Counted from the first letter of the stretch, positions 25,457 to 34,446 are shown. The stretch: 45,656 nt of DNA from Lewinella sp039816955 (GCA_039816955.1 JBCBWU010000024.1:1-45656); one strand, 5' to 3'. Notes: generated by a model from the letters alone, not told the origin. Numbers and translations: made by a program.

Positions 25457-26740
25457 TCAGACCGTCCCTGCTAACCTACTTTTCTGGTACACCTCCGCCA
25501 CGTGGGCTTGCAGTTCTTCCAGGCTATCAAAGCGTTGGAGTAAATCTTGTAGGGCTTGCTCGCCCGGAGCGGCAGAACTAGGTAAGACAAATTGCTGCAC
25601 CTCCCGTAGACTAACGATATCCTCGCTTAAAATCAGTAGGCGCTCTACTACATTGCGCAATTCGCGAATATTGCCGGTCCAGTTGAGTTCTTGTAGTTGT
25701 GCTATGGCATCTTTTGCCCAGCGTTTTGGCGATACGCCGTATTCCTTGCAAACCTGTTTGTTGAAATGCTCAATCAGTAGTGGAATATCTTCGCGGCGTT
25801 CATTAAGTGCTGGCACCTGGATCAAAATAACCGAAAGGCGGTGATAAAGATCTTCACGGAAGCGACCGGCCGTAATTTCCTGGCGCAGGTCCTTGTTGGT
25901 AGCAGCGAGTACGCGTACATCTACCGTTAGATCCTTGTTTCCTCCTACCCGAGTAATCTTATGCTCCTGTAAAGCTCGTAATACTTTGGCCTGCGCCTTG
26001 AGGCTCATATCACCAATCTCGTCTAAAAAAAGGGCACCACCGTGTGCCTGCTCAAATTTACCAACGCGTTGTTGTGTCGCACCAGTAAAGGCTCCCTTTT
26101 CGTGACCAAATAGCTCACTCTCGATCAGCTCAGCGGGAATAGCTGCGCAGTTGACTTCCACCAGTGGTTTCTTCGCCCGAGCACTTTGGTAGTGTATCCA
26201 ACGAGCCACCAATTCTTTCCCAGTACCATTAGGCCCCGTGATGAGAATCCGAGCATCCGTAGGCGCTACTCGTTCAATCGTTTCCTGAATGGCTTTCAGA
26301 CCAGCTGACTGACCAATCATTTTTGGTGTATCCTTGCTGCGGACCTTCTTCTGCAGCGCTTTTTTCTCACCGATGAGCGTAGACTTGTCGAGTGCGTTAC
26401 GCAGCGTAATGAGCAAGCGGTTAAGGTCCAGCGGCTTACTGATAAAGTCAAAGGCACCTTTCTTGACGGTCTCAACCGCAGTATCAATATCTGCGTGGCC
26501 AGAAATCATGATTACCGGCGTTTCGGGTGCTAGTAAGCTGATCCGATCAAGGGCATCAAGGCCATCCATCTGTGGCATCTTGATATCAAGAATGATCAGA
26601 TCAAACTTGCTTTGCTTGATCTTTACTAGACACTCGGTGCCATTGGTAGCTTCAACTACCTCGTACTTTTCAAACTCGAGAATATCGCGGAGAGCCCGGC
26701 GAATGGCTACTTCATCATCTACAACTAGTACACGCGGCAT
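25457..26740 (-). CDS. Sigma-54-dependent response regulator (NtrC type) without C-terminal HTH
   Basis: 427 residues. The receiver domain (1-120) has phosphoacceptor D52 in LDIKMPQMDG. The AAA+ domain (about 140-365) has Walker A GPNGTGKE (169-176), the sigma-54 contact loop GAFTGA (216-221), Walker B ALFLDEIGD (236-244), and arginine-finger region GRFREDLYHRL. The chain then stops shortly after LQRFDSLEELQAHVAEVYQKS, where family members normally continue into a Fis-type helix-turn-helix. The frame ends in GTV-stop exactly where a GAATTAGA repeat begins. Either the domain was lost by a repeat-associated deletion, or this is one of the regulators that act without binding DNA. No adjacent kinase gene. 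Confidence 0.88.
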   Translation of the reverse strand: MPRVLVVDDEVAIRRALRDILEFEKYEVVEATNGTECLVKIKQSKFDLIILDIKMPQMDGLDALDRISLLAPETPVIMISGHADIDTAVETVKKGAFDFISKPLDLNRLLITLRNALDKSTLIGEKKALQKKVRSKDTPKMIGQSAGLKAIQETIERVAPTDARILITGPNGTGKELVARWIHYQSARAKKPLVEVNCAAIPAELIESELFGHEKGAFTGATQQRVGKFEQAHGGALFLDEIGDMSLKAQAKVLRALQEHKITRVGGNKDLTVDVRVLAATNKDLRQEITAGRFREDLYHRLSVILIQVPALNERREDIPLLIEHFNKQVCKEYGVSPKRWAKDAIAQLQELNWTGNIRELRNVVERLLILSEDIVSLREVQQFVLPSSAAPGEQALQDLLQRFDSLEELQAHVAEVYQKSRLAGTV

Positions 26741-27447
26741 AGGGCAACTGACTTGGAGGGAAGATTAGGAATGACTTTTGTTGCCCTTGTATACGTACTT
26801 AAAAAAACAATGTTTCAGCATAAAAAGAGGCTACAAATCTCCCGAAAGAGTCTCAGAGTCTCGATGCCGTATTATGTTCATTTACCGGTGAGTTTGACTA
26901 TACAGACCAGTTTTCGTTTAAAAAATCTAGTAAAATCTGAGTTTCCGTAAATCGATGTTTTAAAATTTAGAATAATATAAAAAGCACGCTTACCTACGGC
27001 AGAAATACCATCCGGATATACCCCTCTCATGGATAGTTTGAAGTGGTAACTTAAACTATCCCACAATGCAGAAAAACCTATAATAGTACCAGGGTCAACC
27101 GCTAGCAGATTGACTCAGAAATACTCCAGTTGATGTGGTTTAATTTGGGTGTATGCTGTTTGCGGGAACAAACGTAATATAGGGTTGCTAGTGCAGCAAC
27201 AATAGATCGGGTGAAGTCTTAGTTAGGAAATGCTTTCTATCTTTCTAATCGAGAGTCGGACAACCGTAAATCCGACATAGGTAATGTAATTTTTTTTGGG
27301 GAAAGCGTAAAAGCTGAGATTGTTTTTGCCTCAATCGAGGTTCAACAAATTACTATCTGGCGAATTATATGTTACACAAATGATGTAGTAGCACTCAGTC
27401 AATCACCATGCGAACACATTATTAAGTCATTGAAAAACAAATCTTTA
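26741..27447. other. Gene-free AT-rich region with two hairpins
   Basis: Some 700 bases without a supportable gene, AT-richer than its surroundings. It carries a strong 13-bp hairpin at 27031-27061 and a small one, GTTGCT-AGTGC-AGCAAC (27184-27200). I found no sigma-54-type GG/GC element and no tRNA. It may be an old deletion scar or hold a small RNA. Confidence 0.45.
27031..27061. repeat. 13-bp perfect hairpin with one bulge
   Basis: GGATAGTTT (27031-27039) pairs with AAACTATCC (27053-27061). After a bulged G, AAGT (27041-27044) pairs with ACTT (27049-27052) around a GGTA loop. No T-tract on either side. Confidence 0.6.
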
Positions 27448-27966
27448 TCATTTGACCAACTGCTGCTCTCGCAAAAATTCATCAATCAGCTCTTTGACAG
27501 CGGGTTTCAATTCTTGGACTCTTCCTCCCCAGGTATGCAGTTCTCCTTTATAGTCCATTTCCAGATAGTCTGCCGTGAGGCGAAAAGGGGTAAAGAAGTG
27601 CGGAATATGTTCAGCTGTACTGCTACAGCAAATGGCCCACATCCCCTTACCGGTAATAGCAGGACGAAGCTCAGGATAATAACGCAAGACATCCGAAAAG
27701 CGATCGATAAAAGCTTTCATCTGCGCACTCATCGTATACCAGTACACTGGAGTAAGTAGTAGCCACTCGTCAAAGGGTAAGATTTCCTGGAGTGTTGTGA
27801 AATAAGCATCCGTCTCTGGATAATCATTTTCATACGAAAATGGCGCAATGGAGCGAGCTGATACATCCAAGGTAGGCGCTTGCAATACTTCGCCCAAATA
27901 GCTGGCAATAACTGCAGTGTTACCATCTGCGCGAGCACTGGCGTAGAGAATAATGCGAGTAGGCAT
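27448..27966 (-). CDS. NAD(P)H-dependent oxidoreductase, flavodoxin-like fold
   Basis: 172 residues from ATG 27966; the longer frame requires GTG 28020, which sits inside the fabI terminator. The N-terminus MPTRIILYASARADGNT is the FMN-phosphate loop of the NADPH-dependent FMN reductase/flavodoxin-2 group. LLLTPVYWYTMSAQMKAFIDRF is the second signature, where the PVYW loop contacts the flavin ring. Such proteins reduce FMN, quinones or nitro compounds; the substrate here is unknown. The strong terminator upstream suggests its own promoter or low read-through from fabI. Confidence 0.85.
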   Translation of the reverse strand: MPTRIILYASARADGNTAVIASYLGEVLQAPTLDVSARSIAPFSYENDYPETDAYFTTLQEILPFDEWLLLTPVYWYTMSAQMKAFIDRFSDVLRYYPELRPAITGKGMWAICCSSTAEHIPHFFTPFRLTADYLEMDYKGELHTWGGRVQELKPAVKELIDEFLREQQLVK

Positions 27967-27980
27967 GTATACTAGCTTAT

Positions 27981-28025
27981 AAAAACAATGCCGGTGGCGG
28001 CTCATCGAAAAAACCTCCACCGGCA
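27981..28025 (-). terminator. Terminator of fabI
   Basis: On the minus strand TGCCGGTGG (28025-28017) pairs with CCACCGGCA (27997-27989). The stem is extended inward by two G-C pairs past one mismatch and is followed by TTGTTTTT. Confidence 0.8.
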
Positions 28026-28051
28026 GTTGTATTGGCTAAACAATAACTATA

Positions 28052-28855
28052 CTATCCTTCCAACACTTTTGGATTCATTCCCATCATAGAAAAACCTCCA
28101 TCGTGATAAAGGTTTTGCATAGTGACGTAGCGGCTCAGGTCACTGAATAGCTGAATACAATAATCAGCGCAAGCTTCACCGGTAGCATTACCAAGTGGCG
28201 ACATTTTATCAGCGTAGTCAAAAAACTCAGTGAAACCTTTCACTCCTTTACCTGCCGTGGTCATAGTCGGCGATTGGCTAATGGTGTTCACACGAACTTT
28301 ATTGCGCTCTCCAAAGTGGAAACCAAAGCTACGGGCAAAGCTTTCCAGCAGGGCCTTACTTTCTGCCATTTCGCTGTAGTCCGGGAAGGTGCGCTGCGCA
28401 GCGATATAGGTAAGGGCTAGGATCGAGCCCCAATCGTTCATAGCATCTTTTTGCCACAGCACTTGCATCATCTTATGGAAAGAGATGGCTGATACATCAA
28501 AGGTCTTTTGCATCCAGTCGTGCTTCAAGTCTGTATAAGCACGGTTCTTGCGCACATTAACGGACATGCCGATAGAGTGCAATACAAAATCCAACTTACC
28601 GCCCAGTATTTCTTGACTGTTGGTCACCAAGTTTTCCAGATCCTCCATATTGGTGGCATCAGCTGGAATAATTTCGGCACCGAGTTTTTCACTTAGTTCT
28701 TTGATTGCACCAAAACGCATAGCGACCGGCGCATTGGTCAAGGTAATTTGTGCCCCTTCTTCCACACAACGCTCAGCCACTTTCCAGGCGATACTTTGAT
28801 CGTCGAGTGCACCGGAGATAATGCCGCGTTTACCGGCAAGCAGATTATTTCCCAT
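28052..28855 (-). CDS. fabI: Enoyl-[acyl-carrier-protein] reductase (NADH)
   Basis: 267 residues, divergent short-chain dehydrogenase fold. It performs the last reduction of fatty-acid elongation. The FabI-type cofactor motif GIISGALDDQSIAW (11-24) replaces the classical glycine motif. Y150 and the catalytic pair Y160-x6-K167 have FabI spacing. SQSPTMTTAGKGV near the substrate loop and the C-terminal NLYHDGGFSMMGM complete the match. FabI is the target of triclosan-type inhibitors. Monocistronic, with a near-perfect promoter upstream and a strong terminator downstream. Confidence 0.93.
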   Translation of the reverse strand: MGNNLLAGKRGIISGALDDQSIAWKVAERCVEEGAQITLTNAPVAMRFGAIKELSEKLGAEIIPADATNMEDLENLVTNSQEILGGKLDFVLHSIGMSVNVRKNRAYTDLKHDWMQKTFDVSAISFHKMMQVLWQKDAMNDWGSILALTYIAAQRTFPDYSEMAESKALLESFARSFGFHFGERNKVRVNTISQSPTMTTAGKGVKGFTEFFDYADKMSPLGNATGEACADYCIQLFSDLSRYVTMQNLYHDGGFSMMGMNPKVLEG

Positions 28856-28883
28856 AATATCAGATCTGGTTTTTTCTCAGCCA

Positions 28884-28912
28884 CAAAGGTAATAGACATT
28901 GTAAAATAGCAA
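28884..28912 (-). promoter_or_regulatory. Promoter of fabI
   Basis: On the minus strand TTG (28912-28910), 18 bases, then TACCTTTG (28891-28884), an exact TAnnTTTG box 28 bases before the ATG. Confidence 0.65.
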
Positions 28913-29031
28913 GTAGAAATTTTATTTCGTCTGCTTGAAACACTTGCCACCCTTGTTCAACTGCACTCAATGGTGGCCGAATCCGTCTCTCGGAAGGAAC
29001 ATGAAGTGCTACCTAGATTGTATCTTTCGGT

Positions 29032-31386
29032 ATGGAATCCATCTTAGCCACTAAGCCCAAATGGCTTATTCTCACCTTGCTCCTAACGCTGATCACACCA
29101 CTTATGTCGCAATCCATTCAACGTACTGCTCTAAGCAGAGGCTGGTCCATTAAAGCCAGTGCATATCCAGATGCAGAGGCTCTCAGCACTACGGTACCAA
29201 GTGTAGTACAAGAGGTACTTTCGCGCTCTGGCCTGATCCCCGACCCTTATTATGGAACCAACGAAGATGTAGTACAGTGGGTAGGTGATCAAAACTGGGA
29301 ATACGAACTTGAGTTTGCGGTGCCAAATCTAGCTCCAGAACGTCAGTATCGTCTCAATTTTACAGGCTTAGATACTTACGCCAAGGTTTACCTCAATGAC
29401 AATTTGGTACTAGAGGCTAACAACATGTTTCGGTCATGGAAAGTGGACGTAACGGCTTTACTTCAGCAAGAGAATAATCAGCTGCGCGTCGCATTTACAG
29501 CACCTAAGGAGGCCCTAGCGGAAACGATTGCCAACTTTCCCTACGCCCTAAACATGACCTCAGTAAACGATACTGGCACCCCCCGCATGGCCAACTTTGC
29601 GCGTAAGGCGCAGTTTCTTTTTGGCTGGGACTGGGGCCTGCGATTGGTTACCCAGGGAATTTGGCGCCCCGTTTACCTGGAGAGCTGGGAGGATGCTCGC
29701 TTAGAGGATATCCAATTCCATCAAAAAGCTATCACTGACAATTACGCCGAGCTAAGTCTAAATGTGCAGCTGCAGCGGGAAACAGAAGGTAATTACGAAC
29801 TCCGTGTGCGCGGCGTAGACAACAACCAACTCTACGCCAAACGGCAGCTTACGGCTACAGAAAGGGAGGTCGACCTTAACTTTCGCATTGATCAGCCCAT
29901 CCTGTGGTGGCCCAACGGGCACGGTGATCCACATCGCTACCATTTGGTGTGTGAGCTATGGAAAGACGGTGAGAAAGTGGATGAACGCAGTAAGAAGATT
30001 GGGCTGCGAACTGTAGAGTTGATACAAAGATCTGATACCTACGGTACCAGTTTCTTTTTCAAAATTAATGGCCGCCCTATCTTCACCAAGGGCGCTAGCT
30101 ATATTCCGCAAGACGCCATGCTCACCAGGATTACGCCTGAGCAAAAGACCGAGCTACTACAACAAGCCAAAGATGCCCACTTCAATCTCATTCGTGTATG
30201 GGGTGGTGGCATTTACGAGGATGAGCACTTCTATGACCAGTGCGACTCGCTGGGGCTGATGGTCTGGCAGGATTTTATGTTTGCCTGTGCGGCCTATCCC
30301 GCCTATCCCGCCTTTTTGGAGAATGTAGAGGCGGAGGTGAGAGAAAATATCCGCCGTTTGCGTGATCACCCCAGCATCATTACCTGGTGTGGTAACAATG
30401 AAGTATCACTGGCCATGCGCAATTGGGGTTGGCAAAAGCAATTTAATATCCACGGGCAGGATGAGGAGCACATGTTCCGGAGTTACGAACAGCTATTTCA
30501 AGAACTCATTCCTAAACTGGTGGACGAAGAAGATCCAGCACGCGCCTATACCCATACGACACCATTGCGTAGCTATACCAAACCCACCGAACGTGGAAAT
30601 GGTACACTACACTACTGGGGAGTGTGGCACGGGCCCGATGATTTCAGTGGTTATGAGACTAAGGTAGGACGCTACATGAATGAGTATGGCTTTCAGTCTT
30701 TCCCAGCCATGTCTACCATTGCCACCTTCGCTGATAGTTCGCAGTGGGCGTTGGATAGTCCGGTGATGGCTCACCACCAAAAGAGCTATATCGGAAATGG
30801 GTTGATCGGAAAATTCACGGAGCAGTACGGTGAACCAGCGGATAATTTCCAGGATTTTGTCCACCAGTCTCAAGTGGTACAGTTTGAAGGTATTCGCCGG
30901 GCTATTCTTTCCCATCGACTCCGCTGGGGCTACTGCATGGGGACCACCTTCTGGCAGTTAAATGATTGCTGGCCCGCTCCAAGTTGGTCCGCGATTGATT
31001 ATGAGGGGCAGCCTAAAGTATTATTCCAGGAGATGAAAAACCTATATGCTCCAGTCGTAGCAGCGGCCGTTGGTAGCAGTAAATCACCACAACTAGCCAT
31101 CCTATCTGATATGCCGGGCGGTGGAGAAGTTAGCTTACGCTGGGAACGCTTAAGTGAAACGCAACAACGTTTAAGTAGCGGAGAACGAAAAGTAACACTC
31201 TTAGGGCCAGGTACTCAACTCATAGAACCACCGGCGGGAATGGTGCCGAGCAAAGGGGAACAGACCATTGTTCACATCAACAATGGAGAAGAGGCAATAT
31301 CCACCTTCAAATGGTCAGGTAAACAACCACCGATAAAACTACCAGAAGAGGATTGGAGCAAATTTCCTGAGCTCGTGAGGGATTAA
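29032..31386 (+). CDS. Beta-mannosidase (glycoside hydrolase family 2), secreted
   Basis: 784 residues with an N-terminal signal peptide (LILTLLLTLITPLMSQ). The sugar-binding domain has WVGDQNWEYELEF and MANFARKAQFLFGWDWG, a beta-mannosidase hallmark. An Ig-like domain and a TIM barrel follow. Acid/base Glu is E457 in WCGNNE and the nucleophile is E551 in NEYGFQSFP. YWGVWHGPDDFSGY and WQLNDCWPAPSWS also fit. It removes terminal beta-mannose from oligosaccharides. A TATCTTTC box lies only 3-4 bases before the ATG; if used, the message would be almost leaderless. Its stop is 4 bases from the stop of the convergent START-like gene. Confidence 0.9.
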   Translation: MESILATKPKWLILTLLLTLITPLMSQSIQRTALSRGWSIKASAYPDAEALSTTVPSVVQEVLSRSGLIPDPYYGTNEDVVQWVGDQNWEYELEFAVPNLAPERQYRLNFTGLDTYAKVYLNDNLVLEANNMFRSWKVDVTALLQQENNQLRVAFTAPKEALAETIANFPYALNMTSVNDTGTPRMANFARKAQFLFGWDWGLRLVTQGIWRPVYLESWEDARLEDIQFHQKAITDNYAELSLNVQLQRETEGNYELRVRGVDNNQLYAKRQLTATEREVDLNFRIDQPILWWPNGHGDPHRYHLVCELWKDGEKVDERSKKIGLRTVELIQRSDTYGTSFFFKINGRPIFTKGASYIPQDAMLTRITPEQKTELLQQAKDAHFNLIRVWGGGIYEDEHFYDQCDSLGLMVWQDFMFACAAYPAYPAFLENVEAEVRENIRRLRDHPSIITWCGNNEVSLAMRNWGWQKQFNIHGQDEEHMFRSYEQLFQELIPKLVDEEDPARAYTHTTPLRSYTKPTERGNGTLHYWGVWHGPDDFSGYETKVGRYMNEYGFQSFPAMSTIATFADSSQWALDSPVMAHHQKSYIGNGLIGKFTEQYGEPADNFQDFVHQSQVVQFEGIRRAILSHRLRWGYCMGTTFWQLNDCWPAPSWSAIDYEGQPKVLFQEMKNLYAPVVAAAVGSSKSPQLAILSDMPGGGEVSLRWERLSETQQRLSSGERKVTLLGPGTQLIEPPAGMVPSKGEQTIVHINNGEEAISTFKWSGKQPPIKLPEEDWSKFPELVRD

Positions 31387-31390
31387 TGGC

Positions 31391-31768
31391 TTAGCCACCA
31401 GTAGCTGAGCGTAGACGATCTAGTTGGGTATCCCACAATTTTTGTTGGTCGTCCACTTCGTCATCATCCGCCCAATCGGTGAGGGTGAGGATAGTTTCGC
31501 CCGTCACTGGTGAGCGCTCCATTTTGAACTCCAGGTATTCGCCCTCATCGGCGTCTTCCCATTCAAAACGGAGGCGTTCGTTTTCACTATCTTCAATAAG
31601 GAGTGCAATTTCTTCTTCACCTTCCCAACTGAAAGAATACTCCTGGCCATTAATATCTACTTCATCGCAGAACCAACGGATGAGGCAATCCGGCGTGGAC
31701 AAAAACTTGTACATGATCGTAGGAGAGGCCCTAAAAAGCCGTTCCATTGTAAATTTCTTTCTCTCCAT
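31391..31768 (-). CDS. START-like domain protein (AHSA1-related)
   Basis: 125 residues, acidic, no signal peptide. The protein begins MERKKFTMERLFRASPTIMYKFLSTPDCLIRWF, the helix-grip start of the small Bacteroidota START-like family related to AHSA1/SRPBCC proteins. The later strands EYLEFKMERSPVTGETILTLTDW and the C-terminal helix QQKLWDTQLDRLRS also fit. The fold encloses a hydrophobic cavity, but no ligand is known. It lies opposite the sigma-factor gene across a 425-base gap, the usual kind of conserved singleton in this phylum. Confidence 0.8.
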   Translation of the reverse strand: MERKKFTMERLFRASPTIMYKFLSTPDCLIRWFCDEVDINGQEYSFSWEGEEEIALLIEDSENERLRFEWEDADEGEYLEFKMERSPVTGETILTLTDWADDDEVDDQQKLWDTQLDRLRSATGG

Positions 31769-31976
31769 AGTTAGGGCATAGCGCTGAGAAGCAGTGAATT
31801 AGCTACCAATTTTTAGTAGCAATTAGCTAGTTGGTTCGACACAATAAAAGAGAAACAGACCATTTTTCCAAATCTTTGCGGGTGTTTGGTATAATTTCCC
31901 GCCACACAATGTAAAATACAACTATTCTAATACTCAGCTTGTTAGAAATCAGTAGCAAATAAACTCGGCTAGAGGC

Positions 31977-32007
31977 TTGACAATTAGCTGTTTTGGGACT
32001 ATTTTTG
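31977..32007 (+). promoter_or_regulatory. Promoter of the primary sigma gene
   Basis: TTGACA begins at 31977; the TTG is followed by 20 bases and then TATTTTTG (32000-32007), an exact TAnnTTTG. The start site would be near 32014, leaving a leader of about 180 bases. Confidence 0.65.
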
Positions 32008-32013
32008 CATTTG

Positions 32014-32165
32014 GATTTTTTGAAATATTCTACAACAATAACCTGTGACAGTACCTCAGTTCTCCAGCCAAGTCCTCTCCCTCCCTATTGGCGGTCAATT
32101 GGGTCCTGTATAAAATCCGAGCGATAATCCGGCTTGTCATCACGCAGGGCGGGTTTTTTATTTTG
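32014..32165 (+). ncRNA. Structured leader or small RNA upstream of the sigma gene
   Basis: Between the promoter and the sigma ATG lie two hairpins. CC-A-GCCAA (32064-32071) pairs with TTGGCGG (32088-32094) with one bulged A. GTCCTG (32103-32108) encloses GATAA/TTGTC and pairs with CAGGGC (32145-32150), followed by GGGTTTTTTATTTT. The last is terminator-like and would stop most transcripts 30 bases before the coding region. This implies attenuation, or a separate RNA of roughly 150 nt. A 6S-type RNA is possible in size but not shown. Confidence 0.45.
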
Positions 32166-32193
32166 AACATGATACTACAACGAGGCTAAGTAA

Positions 32194-33063
32194 ATGAGAC
32201 AACTAAAGATCACAAAATCGATAACGAATCGCGAGAGCCAATCGTTAGAGAAATACTTGCAGGAGATAGGTAAAGTGGACCTTCTCACCCCGGAAGAAGA
32301 AGTGGAACTGGCCAAGCGAATCAAACAAGGTGATCAGGCTGCTTTGGAGAAGCTGACGAAGGCGAATTTGCGTTTCGTAGTTTCTGTAGCCAAGCAATAC
32401 CAAAACCAGGGTCTCTCCTTGAGTGACTTGATCAACGAAGGAAACTTGGGTTTGATCAAAGCCGCGCAGCGATTTGACGAAACTCGTGGTTTCAAATTCA
32501 TCTCCTACGCGGTATGGTGGATTCGCCAGTCGATCCTACAGGCACTGGCTGAACAATCTCGTATTGTGCGCCTACCATTGAATAAAGTAGGTTCCCTGAA
32601 CAAGATTAACAAAGCATTCTCCGAACTAGAGCAAGAATACGAACGTGAGCCTTCTCCGGAAGAGTTAGCGGACCAGCTGGAAATTTCTACCGAAGAAGTA
32701 GAAACAACTTTGGGTGTAGCTGCTCGTCACGTATCTATGGATGCGCCATTTGTAGAAGGTGAGGACAATAGTCTACTAGATGTACTGGAGAACACGGCAA
32801 CACCAAATACGGATTCCGCGCTAGAATATCGCGAGTCATTGCGTCGCGAGATTGAGCGCTCGCTATCGACGCTTACCGAGCGCCAGTGCGATGTTATCAA
32901 GCTGTACTTTGGTATCGGTGTAGAGCACCCCATGTCTTTGGAAGATATTGGCGATAAGTTTGGCCTTACGCGAGAGCGTGTACGTCAGATTAAGGACAAA
33001 GCGATCAACAAGTTGCGTTCTGCTAACCGTAGTAAGCTACTGAAGCACTACCTCGGAGCATAA
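32194..33063 (+). CDS. rpoD: Primary RNA polymerase sigma factor (sigma-70, Bacteroidota type)
   Basis: 289 residues. It lacks region 1.1, as is usual for the main sigma factor of Bacteroidota. Region 1.2 begins near LEKYLQEIGKVDLLTPEEE. Region 2 contains LRFVVSVAKQYQNQGLSLSD and the promoter-melting helix YAVWWIRQSI. Region 3 has VRLPLNKVG and EREPSPEELADQL. Region 4 ends with the HTH SLEDIGDKFGLTRERVRQIK, which reads the -33 element. It directs transcription from the TTTG/TAnnTTTG promoters noted throughout this window. Its own gene has such a promoter, a structured leader and a long terminator. Confidence 0.93.
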   Translation: MRQLKITKSITNRESQSLEKYLQEIGKVDLLTPEEEVELAKRIKQGDQAALEKLTKANLRFVVSVAKQYQNQGLSLSDLINEGNLGLIKAAQRFDETRGFKFISYAVWWIRQSILQALAEQSRIVRLPLNKVGSLNKINKAFSELEQEYEREPSPEELADQLEISTEEVETTLGVAARHVSMDAPFVEGEDNSLLDVLENTATPNTDSALEYRESLRREIERSLSTLTERQCDVIKLYFGIGVEHPMSLEDIGDKFGLTRERVRQIKDKAINKLRSANRSKLLKHYLGA

Positions 33064-33083
33064 GTAACTTTTAGCCTGATGCA

Positions 33084-33127
33084 GAAAAGCCGCAGCAAAA
33101 CGATTTTGCTGCGGCTTTTCTATTTTA
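33084..33127. terminator. Bidirectional terminator between rpoD and glgC
   Basis: A perfect 17-bp stem: the arm 33084-33100 (GAAAAGCCGCAGCAAAA) pairs with 33104-33120 around a CGA loop, with T-runs on both strands. It lies between the two convergent genes and can serve both. Confidence 0.9.
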
Positions 33128-33168
33128 AGTTTAAGTTATAGTACCATATAAGTACATTTAGTCAGTAT

Positions 33169-34446
33169 CTAGCTCTGCAGGCCAATTTTGGCTCCTGCTT
33201 TAATCACCGCGCCTTTCTTAACTACGATGATACCATCTCTAATAACGTAAGTATCGGTTTCCATATCCTCCAAGGCTGTGGACCCATGGATACGAACATT
33301 ATCACCAATACGACAATCCTTATCGATAATCGCATTACGTACGTAGCAGTTTTCACCAATACCCATTGCCGGTTGATCACCCAAAGCCTCTAATTCCGCC
33401 AAGGTCTCGTAAGAGTCATTACCCATGAGTATCGCATTGGAAATCTCTGTTCCAATGCCAATCCGCGAACGTAAACCGATTATGGCGTGGTCAATCTGCT
33501 TGGCGTGGATGATACAGCCCTCGGCAATCACCGCCTGATTGAAAAAAGTGCCGAAGACCTTAGAAGGTGCCAGCATGCGAGGACGGGTATAAATTTTTTG
33601 CTCATCATCAAACATGTTGAACTCGGGAATGGGTTCCGTCAAGGCGATATTGGCATCAAAGAAGGAGCGGATGGTACCGATATCCTCCCAGAAACCGCCG
33701 TAGGCATAGCTAGCAACGCGAAATTTATTGTTGATGGCGTAAGGGATAATTTCCTTACCAAAGTCAGTAGCATCCGGATTTTCGTCAAACAAGCGCTCCA
33801 AGAAGACCCGAGAGAAGATATAGATCCCCATAGAAGCCATCCAGTGCTTGCCTTGTTGGGCATAGGTTTCTGCCACTGGCGAAGTCCAATCTGGTAGAAT
33901 ATCAATATTTGGCTTTTCAATGAAGCTTTCGATCATGGCGTCGTCATTCTGCTTAAGAATACCGAAACCGGGGGCATCCTTATCCGTCACAGGAATGGTG
34001 GCAATGGTCAAATCAGCACCTTTTTCGATGTGATAACGCGAAAACTCTTCCAAATCCATTTGGTACAACTGATCGCCGGAGAGAATCATCACATAATCAT
34101 GATCATGATTTCTCAGGTGGTGCATACACTGGCGCACGGCATCTGCCGTACCCTGAAACCACTTATCGCTATTCCGGGTCTGTTCCGCCGCCAGGATATC
34201 AACGAAACCATGAGTGAAGTGATCAAAGTTGTAAGTATTCTTAATGTGTTGGTTTAAAGATGCACTATTGTACTGTGTCAGCACGAACATCCGACGGATA
34301 CCAGAATTAAGACAATTGGAGATCGGAATATCAATCAAACGGTATTTACCGCCTATGGGAACAGCCGGCTTAGAACGTTGCTCAGTCAATGGATAGAGTC
34401 GCGTACCGGCGCCGCCGCCGAGGATAAGGCTGATAATCTTGATCAT
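33169..34446 (-). CDS. glgC: Glucose-1-phosphate adenylyltransferase
   Basis: 425 residues. It makes ADP-glucose from ATP and glucose-1-phosphate, the committed step of bacterial glycogen synthesis. The nucleotidyltransferase start LILGGGAGTRLYPLTEQRSKPAVPIGG is split by the standard loop; SGDQLYQMD holds the metal-binding Asp, and GFGILKQ with FIEKPN contacts the sugar phosphate. GGFWEDIGTI is typical of GlgC. The C-terminal third is a left-handed beta-helix (RIGIGTEISNAILMG, RIGDNVRIHGS). No glycogen synthase gene is adjacent. Divergent from the MarR-GNAT gene. Confidence 0.93.
   Translation of the reverse strand: MIKIISLILGGGAGTRLYPLTEQRSKPAVPIGGKYRLIDIPISNCLNSGIRRMFVLTQYNSASLNQHIKNTYNFDHFTHGFVDILAAEQTRNSDKWFQGTADAVRQCMHHLRNHDHDYVMILSGDQLYQMDLEEFSRYHIEKGADLTIATIPVTDKDAPGFGILKQNDDAMIESFIEKPNIDILPDWTSPVAETYAQQGKHWMASMGIYIFSRVFLERLFDENPDATDFGKEIIPYAINNKFRVASYAYGGFWEDIGTIRSFFDANIALTEPIPEFNMFDDEQKIYTRPRMLAPSKVFGTFFNQAVIAEGCIIHAKQIDHAIIGLRSRIGIGTEISNAILMGNDSYETLAELEALGDQPAMGIGENCYVRNAIIDKDCRIGDNVRIHGSTALEDMETDTYVIRDGIIVVKKGAVIKAGAKIGLQS

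Larger units (their letters stand above)
31769..32193. other. Divergent promoter region of the sigma gene
   Basis: No gene in 425 bases. The left part holds a small hairpin (GCTAC/GTAGC near 31803-31822) and AT-rich sequence. The right part carries the sigma-gene promoter and a structured leader, described separately. Confidence 0.5.

Noticed and set aside
27967..28020. Longer start (GTG) for the flavodoxin-like oxidoreductase
   Set aside because: It would lie inside the fabI terminator, and ATG 27966 gives the family's normal N-terminus.
29021..29028. TATCTTTC immediately before the beta-mannosidase ATG as a promoter
   Set aside because: The start site would fall at or after the ATG and there is no -33 box; kept only as a remark.
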